From assembly GCA_038496445.1 (NCBI GenBank), contig JALMLS010000594.1, positions 1-64,000 of the forward strand: a stretch of DNA of 64,000 nucleotides, written 5' to 3'. The position numbers were made by a program, and so were the translations under genes. This DNA is from Trichosphaerium sp. ATCC 40318. Lineage: Eukaryota; Discosea; Flabellinia; Trichosidae. Shown here piece after piece: positions 35,856-48,281 of the stretch. Within the stretch, counting starts at the first letter, position 1. The number at the start of each line of letters is the position of its first letter. Below the pieces are notes generated by a model, which did not search any database, had not been told where the DNA came from, and worked only from the letters and a program-made list of their open reading frames with translations.

Positions 35856-38396
35856 TTAAAATGTAGATTTTGAGTTTGTGATAGGACACCATCGTGATAC
35901 TTCCAAGTATTGAAGTAACAGAGCCATTGCTTTTTCACTTTTCATTCTTCTTAAAGCCATCATAGCATATGCTTGAACATATCTATTACTATCCATGAGC
36001 CTCTCACAAAGTCCTTTGGCACAACTATCAGGTATCCAAGGACCTATACGAGCTAAACTCAATGCAGCTGTAAACCGAATTTGATCATCTGTATCAACAA
36101 GTCGCTCCATCAGTGGAGCAGTAACATTCTACAAATAAAGTTTAAAACTGTTTTTTTAATACCTTTGCTTACCTCTGCTGTCTTTTCTGTCGATGCTATA
36201 ATGCCCATGGCTTCTGTAATATATAATCTCGTTACTGGGTCTCTAATGGGTACGTAAGACACGGTGTTATATGGTAAAGACAGCGCCTAATGTACCCATG
36301 TTTTGATAGTTTTATAAGTCTAGGTAGCGCAGATATAGCTTCTTTACCATATTCTGTTAAAATGTAGATAACGTGTATCCTTGCCACTGGTTTCAAGAGT
36401 AAATTTAGAAGCTCTTTCATAATAAGACTTGGTCTTGGGTGTGCCATTAATCCCATAGTAGCGCAAATACGCATTTCTAGATCTATTTTTCGGAATCAAA
36501 ATTAGTGCTTGTAGCAAGATAAACTAGTTATAAAACGATAACACAATGTCAGAAGCCTACACCACAAGTATATGGAGAATTGCGGCGCTCATAAATACTT
36601 GGAATAAAAAAGCCAACTGCAAAAACAAGAAAGAAAGAAAAGATTAAGAAAATATAGACTAAAAAAGGTTTTAGGGCGAACATAAAAATTACCTTTGCTG
36701 GTTAGTAATGAAAGTAATTCACTTGATTCTTCTCTCAGCCCGAGACTATATGATGCATGATATCTTTCAGCTTCAACAGGACCACTCAATGCTTCTAATA
36801 GCTCGTTTTTCTTTGCATCTGTCAAGGTACTTGTTGGACAGTTCCGGCAAGATCCACGCAACCAAAGCCATAAGTAGTATGCTGCAGGTGCTACCATACG
36901 CTCCTAAAATGATCCATTAACAAAAACGTCTTCATCAGCGAGTAGTGATGAAGAAAGATGAGAACGGTTTAATGAGGACTAGTTTGTGAATCAAAGTTTG
37001 AAGCTTGTTTTTTGATCCAGTATCTCGGGTTACGTATTACTCTATTAAAATCTGTCTGGTACGCACTCTGTATAGTTTTGGTGTATATGTCCACTTATCT
37101 GACTTAGTATTCCACGTAGGTTCTGTAGGTTCTTCCATTCTCATAAACTCAAATTTAAACATATATCTTGTAGAAGTGCTTATATTAGCTGATCCTCGGT
37201 GTATAATATCAAAGTGTATGAAGACTAACACGTGTTTAGTTAATATTTTAGTGTTGCTTAAAAACGTTATGCGATTGTACCAACGCTTCCAGCAGGTACT
37301 GTAACAAGTAGGTCTTGATCCGCTTTACTCTAATAAATGTGGTAAGTCTTTTTCAAAGTTTGTTTGCACTTGTTTTGCATTGTGTTTGAGGTGCTAGTGT
37401 ACCTTACTATAAGCATTTGGTAGTTTTCCTTTATAGTATTTTGGATCTAAACTAAAGTACTGGGTACATGGTTTCAAACCGGTCGGCCCATTACTCTTAT
37501 TTACAGCTAGAAAAAGTAAGAAAAAATATGGATATTACTAGCGAAGGAGCGCTCTCATACCTTGTGGGTAGTACATGCCCATTACATAACGCAACGAATT
37601 ATACCTAATTGGCCTGCGGTATCCCCAGTAACTATCCTAAAAACTATCAATCAAGGTACGCTCACGGTCCAAACAAACAAAAAGCAAAACAATAAACTTA
37701 GTAAAACAACATACACGATGCCAGCGTTGTGAGTTGAAACCAGGAGAAGGATTATGACAATGACGGTGAGGATGCTTAATTCAATTGCAGTTAGCACTCG
37801 TAAATATGACGAGGAAATGCGTAAATGCGTGTACCATTTCATAGTTTTTTCCAACTAGACTTTGTAAAGCGCCTTTCACTACTGGATCTTCGTATACCTT
37901 TAACACGTGAGACGAATTTAATTGCACGTGATGCATTTAAACATACTTGATTAAGCATAGGAAGCGCAGGTAGAATATTATTGCCAGGGTTACCACTCCG
38001 TACCTCAAACACTGAATTTTATGTCAGTAAAAACGTAAACTGTTGGCCTTCTAGTGAGCTTTCTAAAAGCGCGTAAATACGCTTACCTTTGCCTGTTTCT
38101 TCGTATAGCGTATCATGAAAGCTTTTGGGGAGCTTTGGTTGTACTATAAGGTATCCTTGAACGAGAAACTGTTGAACTTGCTCGTCAGTGAGTAAAATAG
38201 GCTCAGGAACGTCAGGAAGTATATTAGTTCCTTAAATTAGTCGTTTAGATACAAGTACAAGTTACTTTGACATACCAACGAATGATTTATCTTTACATCG
38301 AGCCTGTGGGGTCCCTATTCTGCCTTTATTGGCTTTTCCTCCATCTTTGTTTACTCCCTTCTGTCTTAGGTGTCTGGGAATGTATTGAGCGCTCAT
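35856..38396 (-). CDS. Phytanoyl-CoA dioxygenase (PhyH) - HEAT repeat fusion
   Basis: Thirteen exons read leftward (38396-38276, 38230-38087, 38011-37947, 37897-37835, 37636-37561, 37506-37403, 37329-37281, 37224-37067, 36903-36693, 36616-36563, 36482-36296, 36242-36173, 36128-35856) close in phase to 524 residues. Residues about 45-280 form a PhyH-like Fe(II)/2-oxoglutarate oxygenase: QQFLVQGYLIVQP, PGNNILPALP, NGPTGLKPCTQYF, VPAGSVGVFIHFDIIHRGSANISTSTRYMFKFEF. Residues about 310-524 are HEAT-type helical repeats (MRICATMGLMAHPRPS, LPRLIKLSKHG, TRLYITEAMGIIAS, RFTAALSLARIGPWIPD, RYVQAYAMMALRRM). The oxygenase half probably hydroxylates a small molecule or a protein; the repeats may bind a partner. 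The metal-binding H-x-D is not as clear as the late His, so activity is uncertain. Confidence 0.85.
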
Positions 38397-38891
38397 TGGT
38401 ATTGTACGTGAGGACAAGTGGAAACGAGTATGAAACTAGAAAATTTTCTGAAATTGTTACAACACATTCAGTGAATATATATACACATACAAAATAGATT
38501 CGTGATGTTGTGGCGATTTCTTTTACAAAAGTAATTCAGCCAATCCGTACAATATAGTGGCAGCTCATATTGTGTCCACTATAAAGTTTGTACACTGCTA
38601 TGTATAATTGTCACGGTTCTGTTGTTTTTAAATACAAACAATTTCGGTGAGAAAGTTCGCTGAGCAAGCCTCTCGGCTTAGTACAGAGCATGTACGATCC
38701 ATTCACGCTTTAATGATGTACTAAATACATTTGAGGAAAACCAGAGAGCATTTATAGTTCACAATGATGTTTATTGTACAACGGCAAATTGTATTCTCAA
38801 ATTGCATTCAAAAAAAAATAACTTAATCATCTCGAGAACCCTCACTGCAACAATCAAACACGTTCGTTTCATTTCTTGCTTGGTATTTAGT
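38397..38891. other. Intergenic
   Basis: About 500 nt between the start of the PhyH gene and the 3' end of the next. No gene or RNA is recognised. Confidence 0.5.
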
Positions 38892-40746
38892 TTATAGCTC
38901 ATTAGTTAGCCAATGCATACCCTATGAACAAAGTGAGTAAAAAACAAGTGCAAGTAAATAACCAAATGTAAAAATAAACGTGCTAACACTAAAAAACTCA
39001 CCGAGTACAATTGATCAGTAAAATTTTCTGTATCCAACATCTGAATACACCAAGGTCTCTTCATTTCAGAAACACCCAATTCTATTATAACAATAAATAC
39101 GGACAAGCAAGGTAGATAAAACCATGTTTCAAAAAGCGATAGTTTTTTTCTTGTTTTTTTCGTACCTATTGATGCTGTGTTGATATCTTTGTAGTCGCCT
39201 CTTGTACCAATACCATATATTAGTAACGGTTCTTCGGTATCACTCAAAAGGTCTTGTAGCTGTTTACGAGCATCTGATATATTTGCCAAGTCAAGAACAT
39301 ATACGAATGCATGTGCTGTTTTAAAGAATTTTTTCCATGAAGCTCTTACGTCTTTTTCTTTATCTTTACAATACATTGCTGCTAAATTAAGACGTGTTTG
39401 ATTCACACAAAATTCTACGCCAGAACCTACGGTATAATGGTAAGCAAAATGAATTTCTTGGCACTGGATGAGAAGACGAAATGTTGTTTAAAAGGAGAAA
39501 AAAAAATTGTACCTATTCCGCCTTTACCAGGATGAAGTTTGCTCATCTTAAACGGTGTCTTATCATCCCACATCATTGTATATAGTAAATGCTTTGAGTT
39601 TAAAGGTACTTCCATTCCACCACCAAAAATAGGAACCCGAAAGACTCTAAACAAGAACACGTGTCAACAACAATCAGTTCAAAAATAAAAAAAGTTTGTT
39701 TTTTACCTCTGTGAGAACGGCATTGATAATTCGAAAGGTAAATTATTAGAAACACTTTGATTAATTCTATCCCAAGAAGATACACGGTTAAAAGCTACTT
39801 CTCCAGAAGGCAAATTGCGTAAATGTTCACATTGCTCACGAACAGCTTCTTCATATTCTTTACAGTTTCTACCTTCTTGTCTAAGGTATTTTTGCTTCCA
39901 AGTAGGTTCATTAGTATCTATTACTCCATTCTAAGAGAAAAATAAGATATCACAAACACATACAACCAGTGAAAAAGAGGTAGACTAACATTTTGATTTT
40001 CTTCTTCTGGCATATCAAGTAATGACATTACAGAGCTCCAAATCTGCTTAGATGGATCAAAATATGTTTTCTTTGATCCACCTTGTATAGTTGTCCATGA
40101 TCCAACATTTTCATGCCATAATCCTGCCCACAAATACTCTAAACGACAAAAATCAGTACAACTCTTCAACTTTGAACCAAAAAACAAAATCCGAGTTTCT
40201 CTGAGTGGTAACACACCTCTATTTGTCCATGCTAACCATTGTCTAAAGAATTCATAAGAGAGGTGAACATACGACAGGATTGTATCCGAAACAGGATAAA
40301 AAAAGAAATCACGTACTTGCAAACTGCACCAGCGCGATGTACGTGCGTTGGATCTTCGCTAGCAACGTAATAAAATATTCTCAATACAACGTCTTCGTTT
40401 AAAATATGTATAAACGACTCAGGAGTTGGTTGATCATCTAGCGCAGTTGTATCTTCTGCTACAAGATGTATTAATACCTCACAACCTGTGAATAGTTTGG
40501 ATGTTACCTGAAGACACTCCGAACTGTTCGACAATGTTATCAGATAGTATCTCCACATTTGTTTCGAGTGTAGAGCCTAAACGGCCTATATTATCTTTAA
40601 CTACAGACCAAGCTCTACCATAGCGTTAAGAATATCTTTTTCGACGTATTGACGCACTGTGCGGTATCTGTACGAGCTTTCGAAAACCTATCGGTTGCTC
40701 CAGACACTAGAGATGTCCAAACTGATTGTGACGCAACAGCTGCCAT
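38892..40746 (-). CDS. F-box protein with a degenerate Arf-like GTPase domain
   Basis: Ten exons read leftward (40746-40674, 40612-40508, 40458-40317, 40242-40217, 40138-39990, 39930-39707, 39646-39513, 39426-39166, 39081-39002, 38921-38892) close in phase to 407 residues, with a 26-nt exon. The F-box is at about residues 80-115 (LNEDVVLRIFYYVASED...AGAVCKQWLAW). The C-terminal 180 residues follow the Arf order: VFRVPIFGGG...SKHLLYTM, WDDKTPFKMSKLHPGKGGIGSGVEF, ASWKKFFKTAHAFVYVLDLANIS, LLIYGIGTRGD. The residues that bind nucleotide are lost: no GxxxxGK(S/T), no DxxG (AAMYCKDK instead), no NKxD (GTRGD). It is likely a pseudo-GTPase used as a binding module on an SCF ligase. Confidence 0.8.
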
Positions 40747-40938
40747 TGTATTATAGTTTTTGATTGTTTGATGTTATATTCTACGTCAGCATTTCAACAA
40801 AAATGAGACGTCAGCTGTTTACAGAAAATAATTCTCCAGTCGCTTTTTGGAATAATGTTACGGAGGTCGGTCAAAACTAGTCTAACAACCGGAAATAGCC
40901 TTGCTCTTGACGTTTAGCACTTTATACGCTCAGGAACA

Positions 40939-42543
40939 ATGGATGACGACGAATTCGTTAACTGGTATGATGTTTTAAAGGTTGCGCCTGGTAGCAATGA
41001 AAAAGCAATTAAAAAGGCGTATTACGCGCTTTCAAGGAAGTACCATCCAGATAAGAACCAGGATGATCCCAGAGCGAGTACGCAAAATAATAATTTATAA
41101 TTTCGTTCTAATAGACTACAGGCGATCTATTCGTACGCGTAAACAAGGCTTTCGAGTTCTTGTCGAACCCAGACCAACGTGAGGCGCTGGATAAAGAATT
41201 AGCCAGAAAAGAGCGTTTAAAGAAACGACGAAGGGACCAGACAGCGACTAGACTAGATATGGTTGATCAACTGATAGAACGTGAAAAAAATGCAAAGCGT
41301 CGAAAGCGCCAAGACCATGCCAAGGATATGCAACGTAAGGCAAACGTACGTATTTAACCTTTTAACGGTTAAAAAAAAATTATCTAAGAGAGCAACAAGC
41401 GTTTTTCTGCTCAATAGACTAAAAGTCCATTATTTACATTCTCCAGTCCTCTAATACGCTATAGCTTGAACAACTGAAGCGACAGAATGAGGCGCGTATG
41501 AAGCGTGATATCGAAGAGAAAAAAAACCTGGCAACTCAAGATTACAACCCTTTGAATGCGACTTTAAAGATAAAATGGGATAGAAAAAAGTTACCTTACA
41601 GGGAGGAAAAGATAAATCAAATTTTTAAACATTTCGGTCCTATAGACCAGATAGTAATGAGAAGTAAAGGTGGTAGCTGTTTAGTAGTTTATAAGGATAT
41701 GGCAAGCGCGGTACGTAATCTTTTTTATCGTATACTGTACTTGTAATACGAGTGTTCTTCACAACTTTATTTTCTATTTTTTTTTTGCTGGCACTTTTTG
41801 TCAGTTAGAACCACGTGAATAGCGAACTATACTTGCAATTATAATAATAACAATTCGTGTCGTTATTTTAATAGTGTTGTGTCAATGTGATAACGTCACA
41901 TTGAGAACCATCACGTGACACATGATAAAAATACCAGCTGTTTTGATAATTTTTTTCAAATATTCTTATTTTTGCTTTTTATCGGTTTATGTTCACAATT
42001 ATGTACTGATTCTTTCCATAGTACAAAGCCATGAATAAACAAAGCCACTTGGTAAATTTCACAATTACTTGGGCTAATGGACGTGCACCTCATGAGACTT
42101 CAACACAGTCAACATCATTCAAACAAAACGATAAAAAATCTCAAAGCAGTAACGACAACCCATTATCACAATTATTCAATTTTGAGAACAAAACACATGA
42201 CCAGATAATGAGAGAACACGTTGCAGCAGAAGAAACTATATTAGGTAAAATGAGAAAAGCAGCAAACATTCAAAAAAGTCAAACAAAAGTCAATGGTATT
42301 CAAAGTGTTGATGGTAATGTAAATGAGATGAAGTCACTTGAAGAGTCACTTTTGGCGAATCTAATGAAGGCTGCTGCTAGTCAGAAGTCACAGAAAGGAT
42401 CTGTTTCAAGTATGCCTGATTTCCCTGTAAATAATCAAAAGAAGGAAACAACAGACTATGCACGTGAGAGTGTATCAGAAATGAATATGAGACGGTATTC
42501 CAGCAGTACAAATGGTGGAGTTATAGACTTGACAAAGAAGTAA
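40939..42543 (+). CDS. DNAJC17-like J-domain / RRM splicing factor
   Basis: Four exons (40939-41077, 41122-41345, 41465-41710, 42022-42543) close in phase to 376 residues. The J domain is at residues 7-75 with the HPD motif (KYHPDKNQDD). A long basic helix follows (ARKERLKKRRRDQTATRL...REKNAKRRKRQ), then an RRM at about 155-235 (ATLKIKWDRKKLPYREEKINQIFKHFGPIDQIVM). This order is that of DNAJC17/Cwf23, which work in the spliceosome. The Ser/Gln/Asn-rich tail is not conserved in the family. The third intron (311 nt) is long for this genome and holds two CACGTG sites. It is divergent from the F-box/Arf gene, with 192 nt between starts. Confidence 0.92.
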
Positions 42544-42908
42544 AGATGTATAAATAAACAAATAAAAACAATAGCAACAAGTGCGATTAGTAATCAAAGA
42601 AATCTTTTTTAGATTGTGCATGTTTTTCTTAATCAATGTTCGCTTTGCTTTGATTTCAGAGACAGTACTCTTAGCTATGTTAACAAAATAGTGAGCAACA
42701 ACATATGACATTGATAACTGTACAACTATTGACGGTGCACGATAGGACAAAGATCTAAGATGCAGTCATGAGCTATCAAATTGCTCTTCATGATACAACA
42801 TTGTTAGCTCACTCATGTATGTGTAGTTTTGTGACAGCATGTAGTCGTAACACAGGATAGTAACTCACTGTATCCTCTGGCTTTTTTTATCTGTACTTTA
42901 TTGTAATG
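42544..42908. other. Intergenic
   Basis: 3' spacer between convergent genes. A minus-strand frame (42750-42475) has coding-like character (SIVVQLSMSYVVAHYFVN...) but lacks an ATG. No gene is called. Confidence 0.4.
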
Positions 42909-43986
42909 TTACAAGTCTGTTTGTTTTTGTATAGTATTTTTTTGTGTAGACTCTTGTTCAAGTTTCTGTTTTAACAATTCTCCAAGTTGGAATTCCAGAT
43001 CACTTCCAAAGCCTACTGTTATACGAATGCCCAAGACTCTAACATGAAGTGTACCCTTTAACGAAACAGGTATAGCACCTGATGATATATCTTTCGCAAG
43101 CTTCTTTAATAATTTGATGTATTGTTTACCAGGTATCTCCAAACTGGTGCTTGAGAAACGCAAAAAGACTGGAATATGCTAACAAACATATCAAAAAAAA
43201 AAAAGAAAAAAAGAAGAAAGAACGTCTCAACGTTCCAACAATGAATTCATTAATGCGTACCACTTGACCTCTTGATAGTAGCGTAGGATTAAATAGAGAC
43301 GCCTAAACTGTATTAAACAATGTGAATAGATTTAGGAGCGTACACGACCAAGGGTTACTGAAAAGCCTTTTCCGCTGAACGCCATTTCAAAAAATGCACT
43401 TTCCATCACTACCGAAAGATAATTCCTGTTAAAAATAGACAAAGTAAACTATCGGTGTAGTTAGTTGAATGGTGTTAAGTAAGACGCTTACCGATAGATC
43501 AACGTCAACTTGAGGATGTCCAAAGTCAGTGATGGATGCTAGGGGTTATTTATTACAAACTCGCCTGAATAATAACACTTACAGTTGGTGTATTTTGTAT
43601 TGCTAATGGAGGTTTGTATTGGTTTTGGTATAACGACTGCACAAAATGTTAGCTACAATACAACTGTCGTTCACTATTGTAACATACGAGAAAGGAACAA
43701 AAAAGAACCAATCAACACTAAAATAACACCAATTGTTTTCCATTGTCTAAAAAAAGAATCAATTTATATGTTGATTTTATTTGAAAACTTGTTAGTCACG
43801 TGACGTGAAAATCCGAGGAGCCCGGCGAAATAGTCGATCACGTGCCTTTTTAATCGCAATCTACGAAGATTCCGTACATACTCCATCGATGGTATGTTCA
43901 AGTCTTTGTCCAGTACGTACTAATTGCAGTTAAAAGTGAGAGGTTCGTACAGCTGTGCTAGTTGTTGTCATTACCTTCCTGCGCAT
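42909..43986 (-). CDS. LEA type-2-like / lipid-associated beta-sandwich protein
   Basis: Seven exons (43986-43975, 43919-43800, 43636-43583, 43538-43492, 43425-43344, 43302-43261, 43178-42909) close in phase to 208 residues. The first exon encodes only four residues. After a basic amphipathic start (YVRNLRRLRLKRHVIDYFAGLLGF) come strands in the order of LEA_2/NHL-type domains: LTLDILKLTLIYRNYLSV, FSGKGFSVTLGRASLFNPTLLSRGQVHIPVFLRFSS, then a helix KQYIKLLKKLAKDI and SLKGTLHVRVLGIRITVGF. The N-P in a beta context and the late G-x-(L/V)-x-V strand are typical. The family assignment is tentative; it may be membrane-associated. Function unknown. Confidence 0.6.
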
Positions 43987-44607
43987 GTTGCTCTTCTCAT
44001 TAAATTGTACACTGGAGACAGTGAGTATAGACCTTCGCTCTTTCATACCTATAATGTTTTCTAAGCTCCATCAGGTATGAGGGTTGGATGTAGGAACAAA
44101 TGTATGAACTATTTGTTAAGTACTTTACTAACTTTTTGCGAATAACTAGTAACAACTGGCTTGCTTTGGCAAAGATACATACAGCATTGTATTGCCAATG
44201 GTAAACGAGAAGGAAAACTAAAAGATGCATGAAAATGGCAACTGATATTGCAATGGCAAACAAGAAGGATAATAAACAATAAAGCGGAAGTGTAGGTATT
44301 TGAATTCTCTACAACTTTAGGTATTCCGTTGGTTTTGATTGTTTTTAATGGCCATTTATCCTTTCATATTACGTTGTTACTGCCCTCGTGTAGATTGAAG
44401 GTTGTGTTTGGGTTTATAGATTCAGTGATTGCGATGAATTCGTGTATGATCCGATTTGTATGTAATTTGATGTTAGTTTTTAGTCAACTACTAATTGACG
44501 TCCCAAGCATAGAAACAAGTTGACCGGTACGGAAGTGTCGTTTACTTGATATTATTTTAGAAGAGAAGCCAATTGCGCTTATAGTTAGCGAAAAGAGAGT
44601 ATGAAGC
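43987..44607. other. Intergenic with a MORN-like relic
   Basis: At about 44190-44280 (plus strand) the words for NGKREG-like repeats of the 6037/14794 genes reappear, followed at once by stops. This is a decayed fragment of the MORN/YwqK family. Nothing else is recognised. Confidence 0.5.
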
Positions 44608-45971
44608 ATGAAATGGAGAACTCCAACAGTGCAAAACAATATTCGGTATTGCTATATCACGTTAATGAGTAAGTGAAAACTCATTGATATTCGTTTTTTT
44701 AACGTTCTTTGTTTTGTGCTTTAGCGTCAAAGACATATGTCATGTCAGCGGCTGTTATGATACATTCACTTAAACTACTGAAACCTAAGTACCCGATTAT
44801 TATTCATTACAGAAAATCTGGTAAATGAAGTACGGCGGAAGGACTCTCTTTTTTTTTCTTTTTTTTTTTTGTTGATTTGCTTCTGTTTTTTTTGATTCTT
44901 GCTTTAGCTTCCAGAAGAGTTTAAGGTACCGCCTGATGAAATAAGGGTCATAGACCCATTCCATGTTAGCCATGAACTTGTTTCCCACTTTCTAAGAAAG
45001 CCTGTATGTGGAACCACTTAATTCAGTTAGCCATATTCACATATCCAACACCGTCTGGTATGAACACCATCATACTCTTATCTCCTATCTAATTATAGCT
45101 AGCCCACCTAGAGTACTGGGCAAATGAAGACAAAGAATATTCTAATACAGGTATGCTATGAATCAAGCTGTCATGAAAATACTGATGTATTTTTAACACA
45201 AGGTTTCTTCGTTTTTGAACCGAACGAGACGGTTTACAACCATCTCGAAAAACTAGTCAGGGAACACTTTATAGCAGAGCTTAACTTAACGCTATGTTGT
45301 GATCAATGGTTACTCAATTATGCTTTTGTAGAACGTAATGATTCGTTGAGATGGAATTTTTTGTCATGGTACGTTCATTGATACATTGAGATGAAATTGT
45401 GTCTTTAGCTCATCTCGTGAGACATTTTTATTTTGAAATTACTACCTTTTCACCTTTACTCTCTTACTATGTTGATAACTTTAAAACAGGGTATGTTATT
45501 GATGGCAGAAACGTTAATTATCAACGGGTACATTGGTTTCGTGCATGACTTGTTGGTAGAAGAGTATCCTGATCTTGTAAACAACAAACAGTTTTTTTTT
45601 GCAAAACCATTATTTGAACCAAAGCCAACACTTGATCAGAATGTCACATGGAATCCTCGTCAACAAGACCATCTTCCTATTACATTCAAAATATACTATA
45701 ATGATTTAAGACTAAAGAAGTATATACCTACCAACGACTATCAAATGTACAATCACAAAAACAAAACTGAGTCGTCACCAAGCTTGTAAGTAATTTTAAA
45801 CCTAAAAAACTTAACCGGTTTTTTTACATTAAAACTAGTCCTTTGTAATTTCACATAAGTGCACTGTGGTACTTTATGAATGAAGATGTGGAACATTTCA
45901 AGCGTTTGGTTGGACAGAACAAGACTGTTAATATCGAAGGACACAATAGACAACAAGACAATGGCGAGTAG
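44608..45971 (+). CDS. GT8/glycogenin-like glycosyltransferase (one junction unresolved)
   Basis: Exons 44608-44668, 44725-44820, 44915-45003 and 45063-45118 join in phase and continue from 45203. The start NIRYCYITLMTSKTYVMSAAVMIHSLKLLKPKYPIIIHY is the first beta-alpha-beta of GT8 enzymes. GFFVFEPNETVYNHLEKLV and CDQWLLNYAF are their later motifs (G-x-F-V-x-x-P, DQ-x-x-L-N). The last exons (to 45785, then 45860-45971) end with FALWYFMNEDVEHF. Between about 45365 and 45560 I could not find junctions that close the phase; a one-base indel in a T run near 45360 would solve part of it. The usual DXD was not placed. Probably adds sugars to a glycan or starter protein. Confidence 0.65.
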
Positions 45972-46283
45972 CAATCCTCACCCTGAAATCCTTTTCTCTT
46001 TTCTCAAAAAATTTTTCCTTCTAACACATTTCCAATGCACATAGTCTTCTTAAAAGTAGAAAAAATCCGCTCGTGTGGCTATGCTAGAACCACCAAAGAC
46101 TGAGCGTCTTTCTTCCCAAACCGCGTATCCCTTATATTGACAATGTTGTTTAATCTAATACAAATACACATAGTGTCTTTCCTCTCAAACGATTGCAATG
46201 CTTTTTATTTATTGATGTTTGGCATAAGTTTAGACTTTTAAAGGCAGTGAAACGCGCATTATATGTTCATTGTATACTGTGTT
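45972..46283. other. Intergenic
   Basis: Short spacer between convergent genes. Nothing is recognised. Confidence 0.5.
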
Positions 46284-47447
46284 TTAAAATCGTCTTTTGA
46301 ATTCCCGGATTAACTTTGCAACTTCAAAGTGACCATTTGTTTCGGCAACTAAAAAACAAGTTAAACAAATACTCTTAAAACATTTGTTTCATACTTTTTG
46401 TAGCAGTAGCGTTGAACCTTTCAACTTCAATATCAACGTTGATTTCATCAGCAAATGCTTCAAGAAAGAACTTAACAACTTTAATATGACCACAAATACA
46501 AGCCCAATGCAAAGGCGTTCCTATGGAACAATTAGCGAAACTTTACAAAGTTTGTTTTTGTCACGTGATTCTTATAAACAAACGCGGTACCTGCACAATC
46601 TTGGTTCATCATGATGATTTTCCCACTTCTACGGCCACCTACCGCAAACTCCGTTGGAAAGAATATACCTTACACTCAATGAACACGATAGAAAGTACAA
46701 AAAAAAGTCTAACATTCTCTTTATGTTACCTTTGTCATAAGCGATCTTCCCCTACGTTTACTTGCGTTAGTAAATGAAATTCATTTAGGTAGTTTTTTAA
46801 TCACGTACTTGGTATGGAGATGAGTAGTTTCCATAGTAGTGAAAAGAACCGTACAGAGATGGAGTATTTATTTTAATCTCATCAACTTTTTCAACCAGTT
46901 CATTGTATTCACCTCTGAAACTTAATCCAGTAATATGTGTAGATGCATTTATAAGCGCTCCCTGTGATCTATCAGTTTCCGATCTCGCATATTGCTTCTC
47001 TTCAAATACAGCCTTAAAATTGTTACAACGGAAGAGAAGAAAAAACGACGAAAACGTGAATGTTGCTTGGCGAAAATGCCTTGTACTTTAACATGTGCGG
47101 ATTTTTTTAGAAACTCTCTGTATCTCTCCTTGTTGTTTTCCCCTTGTGGGGCTTCACCAACCAGTAATATCAACTGGGCTTCCCATATCTAACAGTTTTT
47201 TAACAAACAAAAAAGAAAACTGCTAGGATATGTCTGCTTTTACCTTGTTATCGTTACAACAGCTACTGAGAAGTTTGTTAACCTGCATGCAAGCAAAAAT
47301 ATCTTCAATATCGTCAACAAAGACTAACAGATGGAGTATTATCTGCAATTAATTAGCTTTGTTGTTGAATATTGAAATCAAGTTGTTTACCTCCATAGGA
47401 AAGTCTAGGATGTTATATTCGCCTCCAGAGTTTGTTTTTTCTTCCAT
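46284..47447 (-). CDS. F-box / ankyrin-repeat protein
   Basis: Eight exons read leftward (47447-47391, 47342-47244, 47188-47087, 47012-46809, 46751-46730, 46668-46591, 46520-46395, 46348-46284) close in phase to 250 residues; one exon is only 22 nt. Residues 12-45 resemble an F-box (YNILDFPMEIILHLLVFVDDIEDIFACMQVNK). Ankyrin repeats at the C-terminus: GTPLHWACICGHIKVVKFFLEA, then ATATKIAETNGHFEVAKLIREF. The middle (QGALINASTHITGLSFRGEYNELVEKV...) may be further degenerate repeats. Likely a substrate adaptor of an SCF ubiquitin ligase, with ankyrin repeats as the binding surface. Confidence 0.8.
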
Positions 47448-47917
47448 TGTGTATAGTGCTGATAGCCAATGCTTATTCTTTCATATTCCTGCGCGAGATT
47501 TATGATAACGTTCATTGAATTGGTAGCTAATTTTTCCTGCGTTTTTTTTTTCAAACAACAATGGTAGTATCTGAGTAGTACACTTGATGTTATATCTTAT
47601 ACACTAATAATAGCGTCATTGAAGTAGCTACAACATTTTTTCAAGTTATGGTCTTGTCAGTACAGGTAAGGATGTACAAGTTATTTTTTTTACTTGGGAA
47701 TAATTCGAGAAATTATGTACCCTGACTCAGGTCAATATTCATTGATTTACCCAGTAATGAATGTAAGCCGCCTCGGCGGAGACAGGACCACAACTACTTG
47801 CGCATACAGTCTTCAAACAATACCTGTTTTGGGTAACATGGAGAACGTCCGAAAACACGAAAACGTGCCACGCAATAATTATTTTGACTTGGGTATTCTC
47901 CAATAAAAGCACTAAAA
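47448..47917. other. Intergenic
   Basis: AT-rich spacer. A 70-codon frame (47694-47906) is not convincing. Confidence 0.4.
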
Positions 47918-48281
47918 ATGCTACTACAAGCTGTTTTCGCTATATGTTTATGCTTTGTTGTTGCTGCACAGGTAATAATACCAATTCCTCCCGTAATTAA
48001 AGCTACCAACTTTAATTACACTGCAACGGGCAGTATTTCCGGTACAGACTTTCTCGCAAGCGGAAACTACACGTATATGGTTACAGGACCAGATTCGTTC
48101 GAATACGTACACATTTTAGTATCTTTCTTTGCTTTAACGCTTATTCTAGCGCTATATGAATGCATACCAGCTTGACGGAAGCGAAATTGTAACAAGTGCC
48201 CTTATTCACCAAAATGCTACTACGGTACGATACGATCTACGTGTCGGACATCATTCAACGAAAAACAACATTCGAAAGTAA
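47918..48281 (+). CDS. Small secreted protein
   Basis: Two exons (47918-48106, 48171-48281) give 99 residues. Signal peptide 1-18 (MLLQAVFAICLCFVVAAQ). The mature part is short, Thr/Ser-rich and has several N-glycosylation sequons (NYT, NAT). No family is recognised. A donor-like GTACGAT near the end would allow further exons, so the C-terminus is uncertain. Confidence 0.55.

Noticed and set aside
41711-42021. Long intron of the DNAJC17 gene as a possible separate ncRNA
   Set aside because: Only CACGTG palindromes and T runs are seen; no stable fold or box motifs that I can recognise.
44850-44875. Poly-T stretch as a retrotransposon tail
   Set aside because: It is an intron T run; there is no target-site duplication or reverse-transcriptase sequence.
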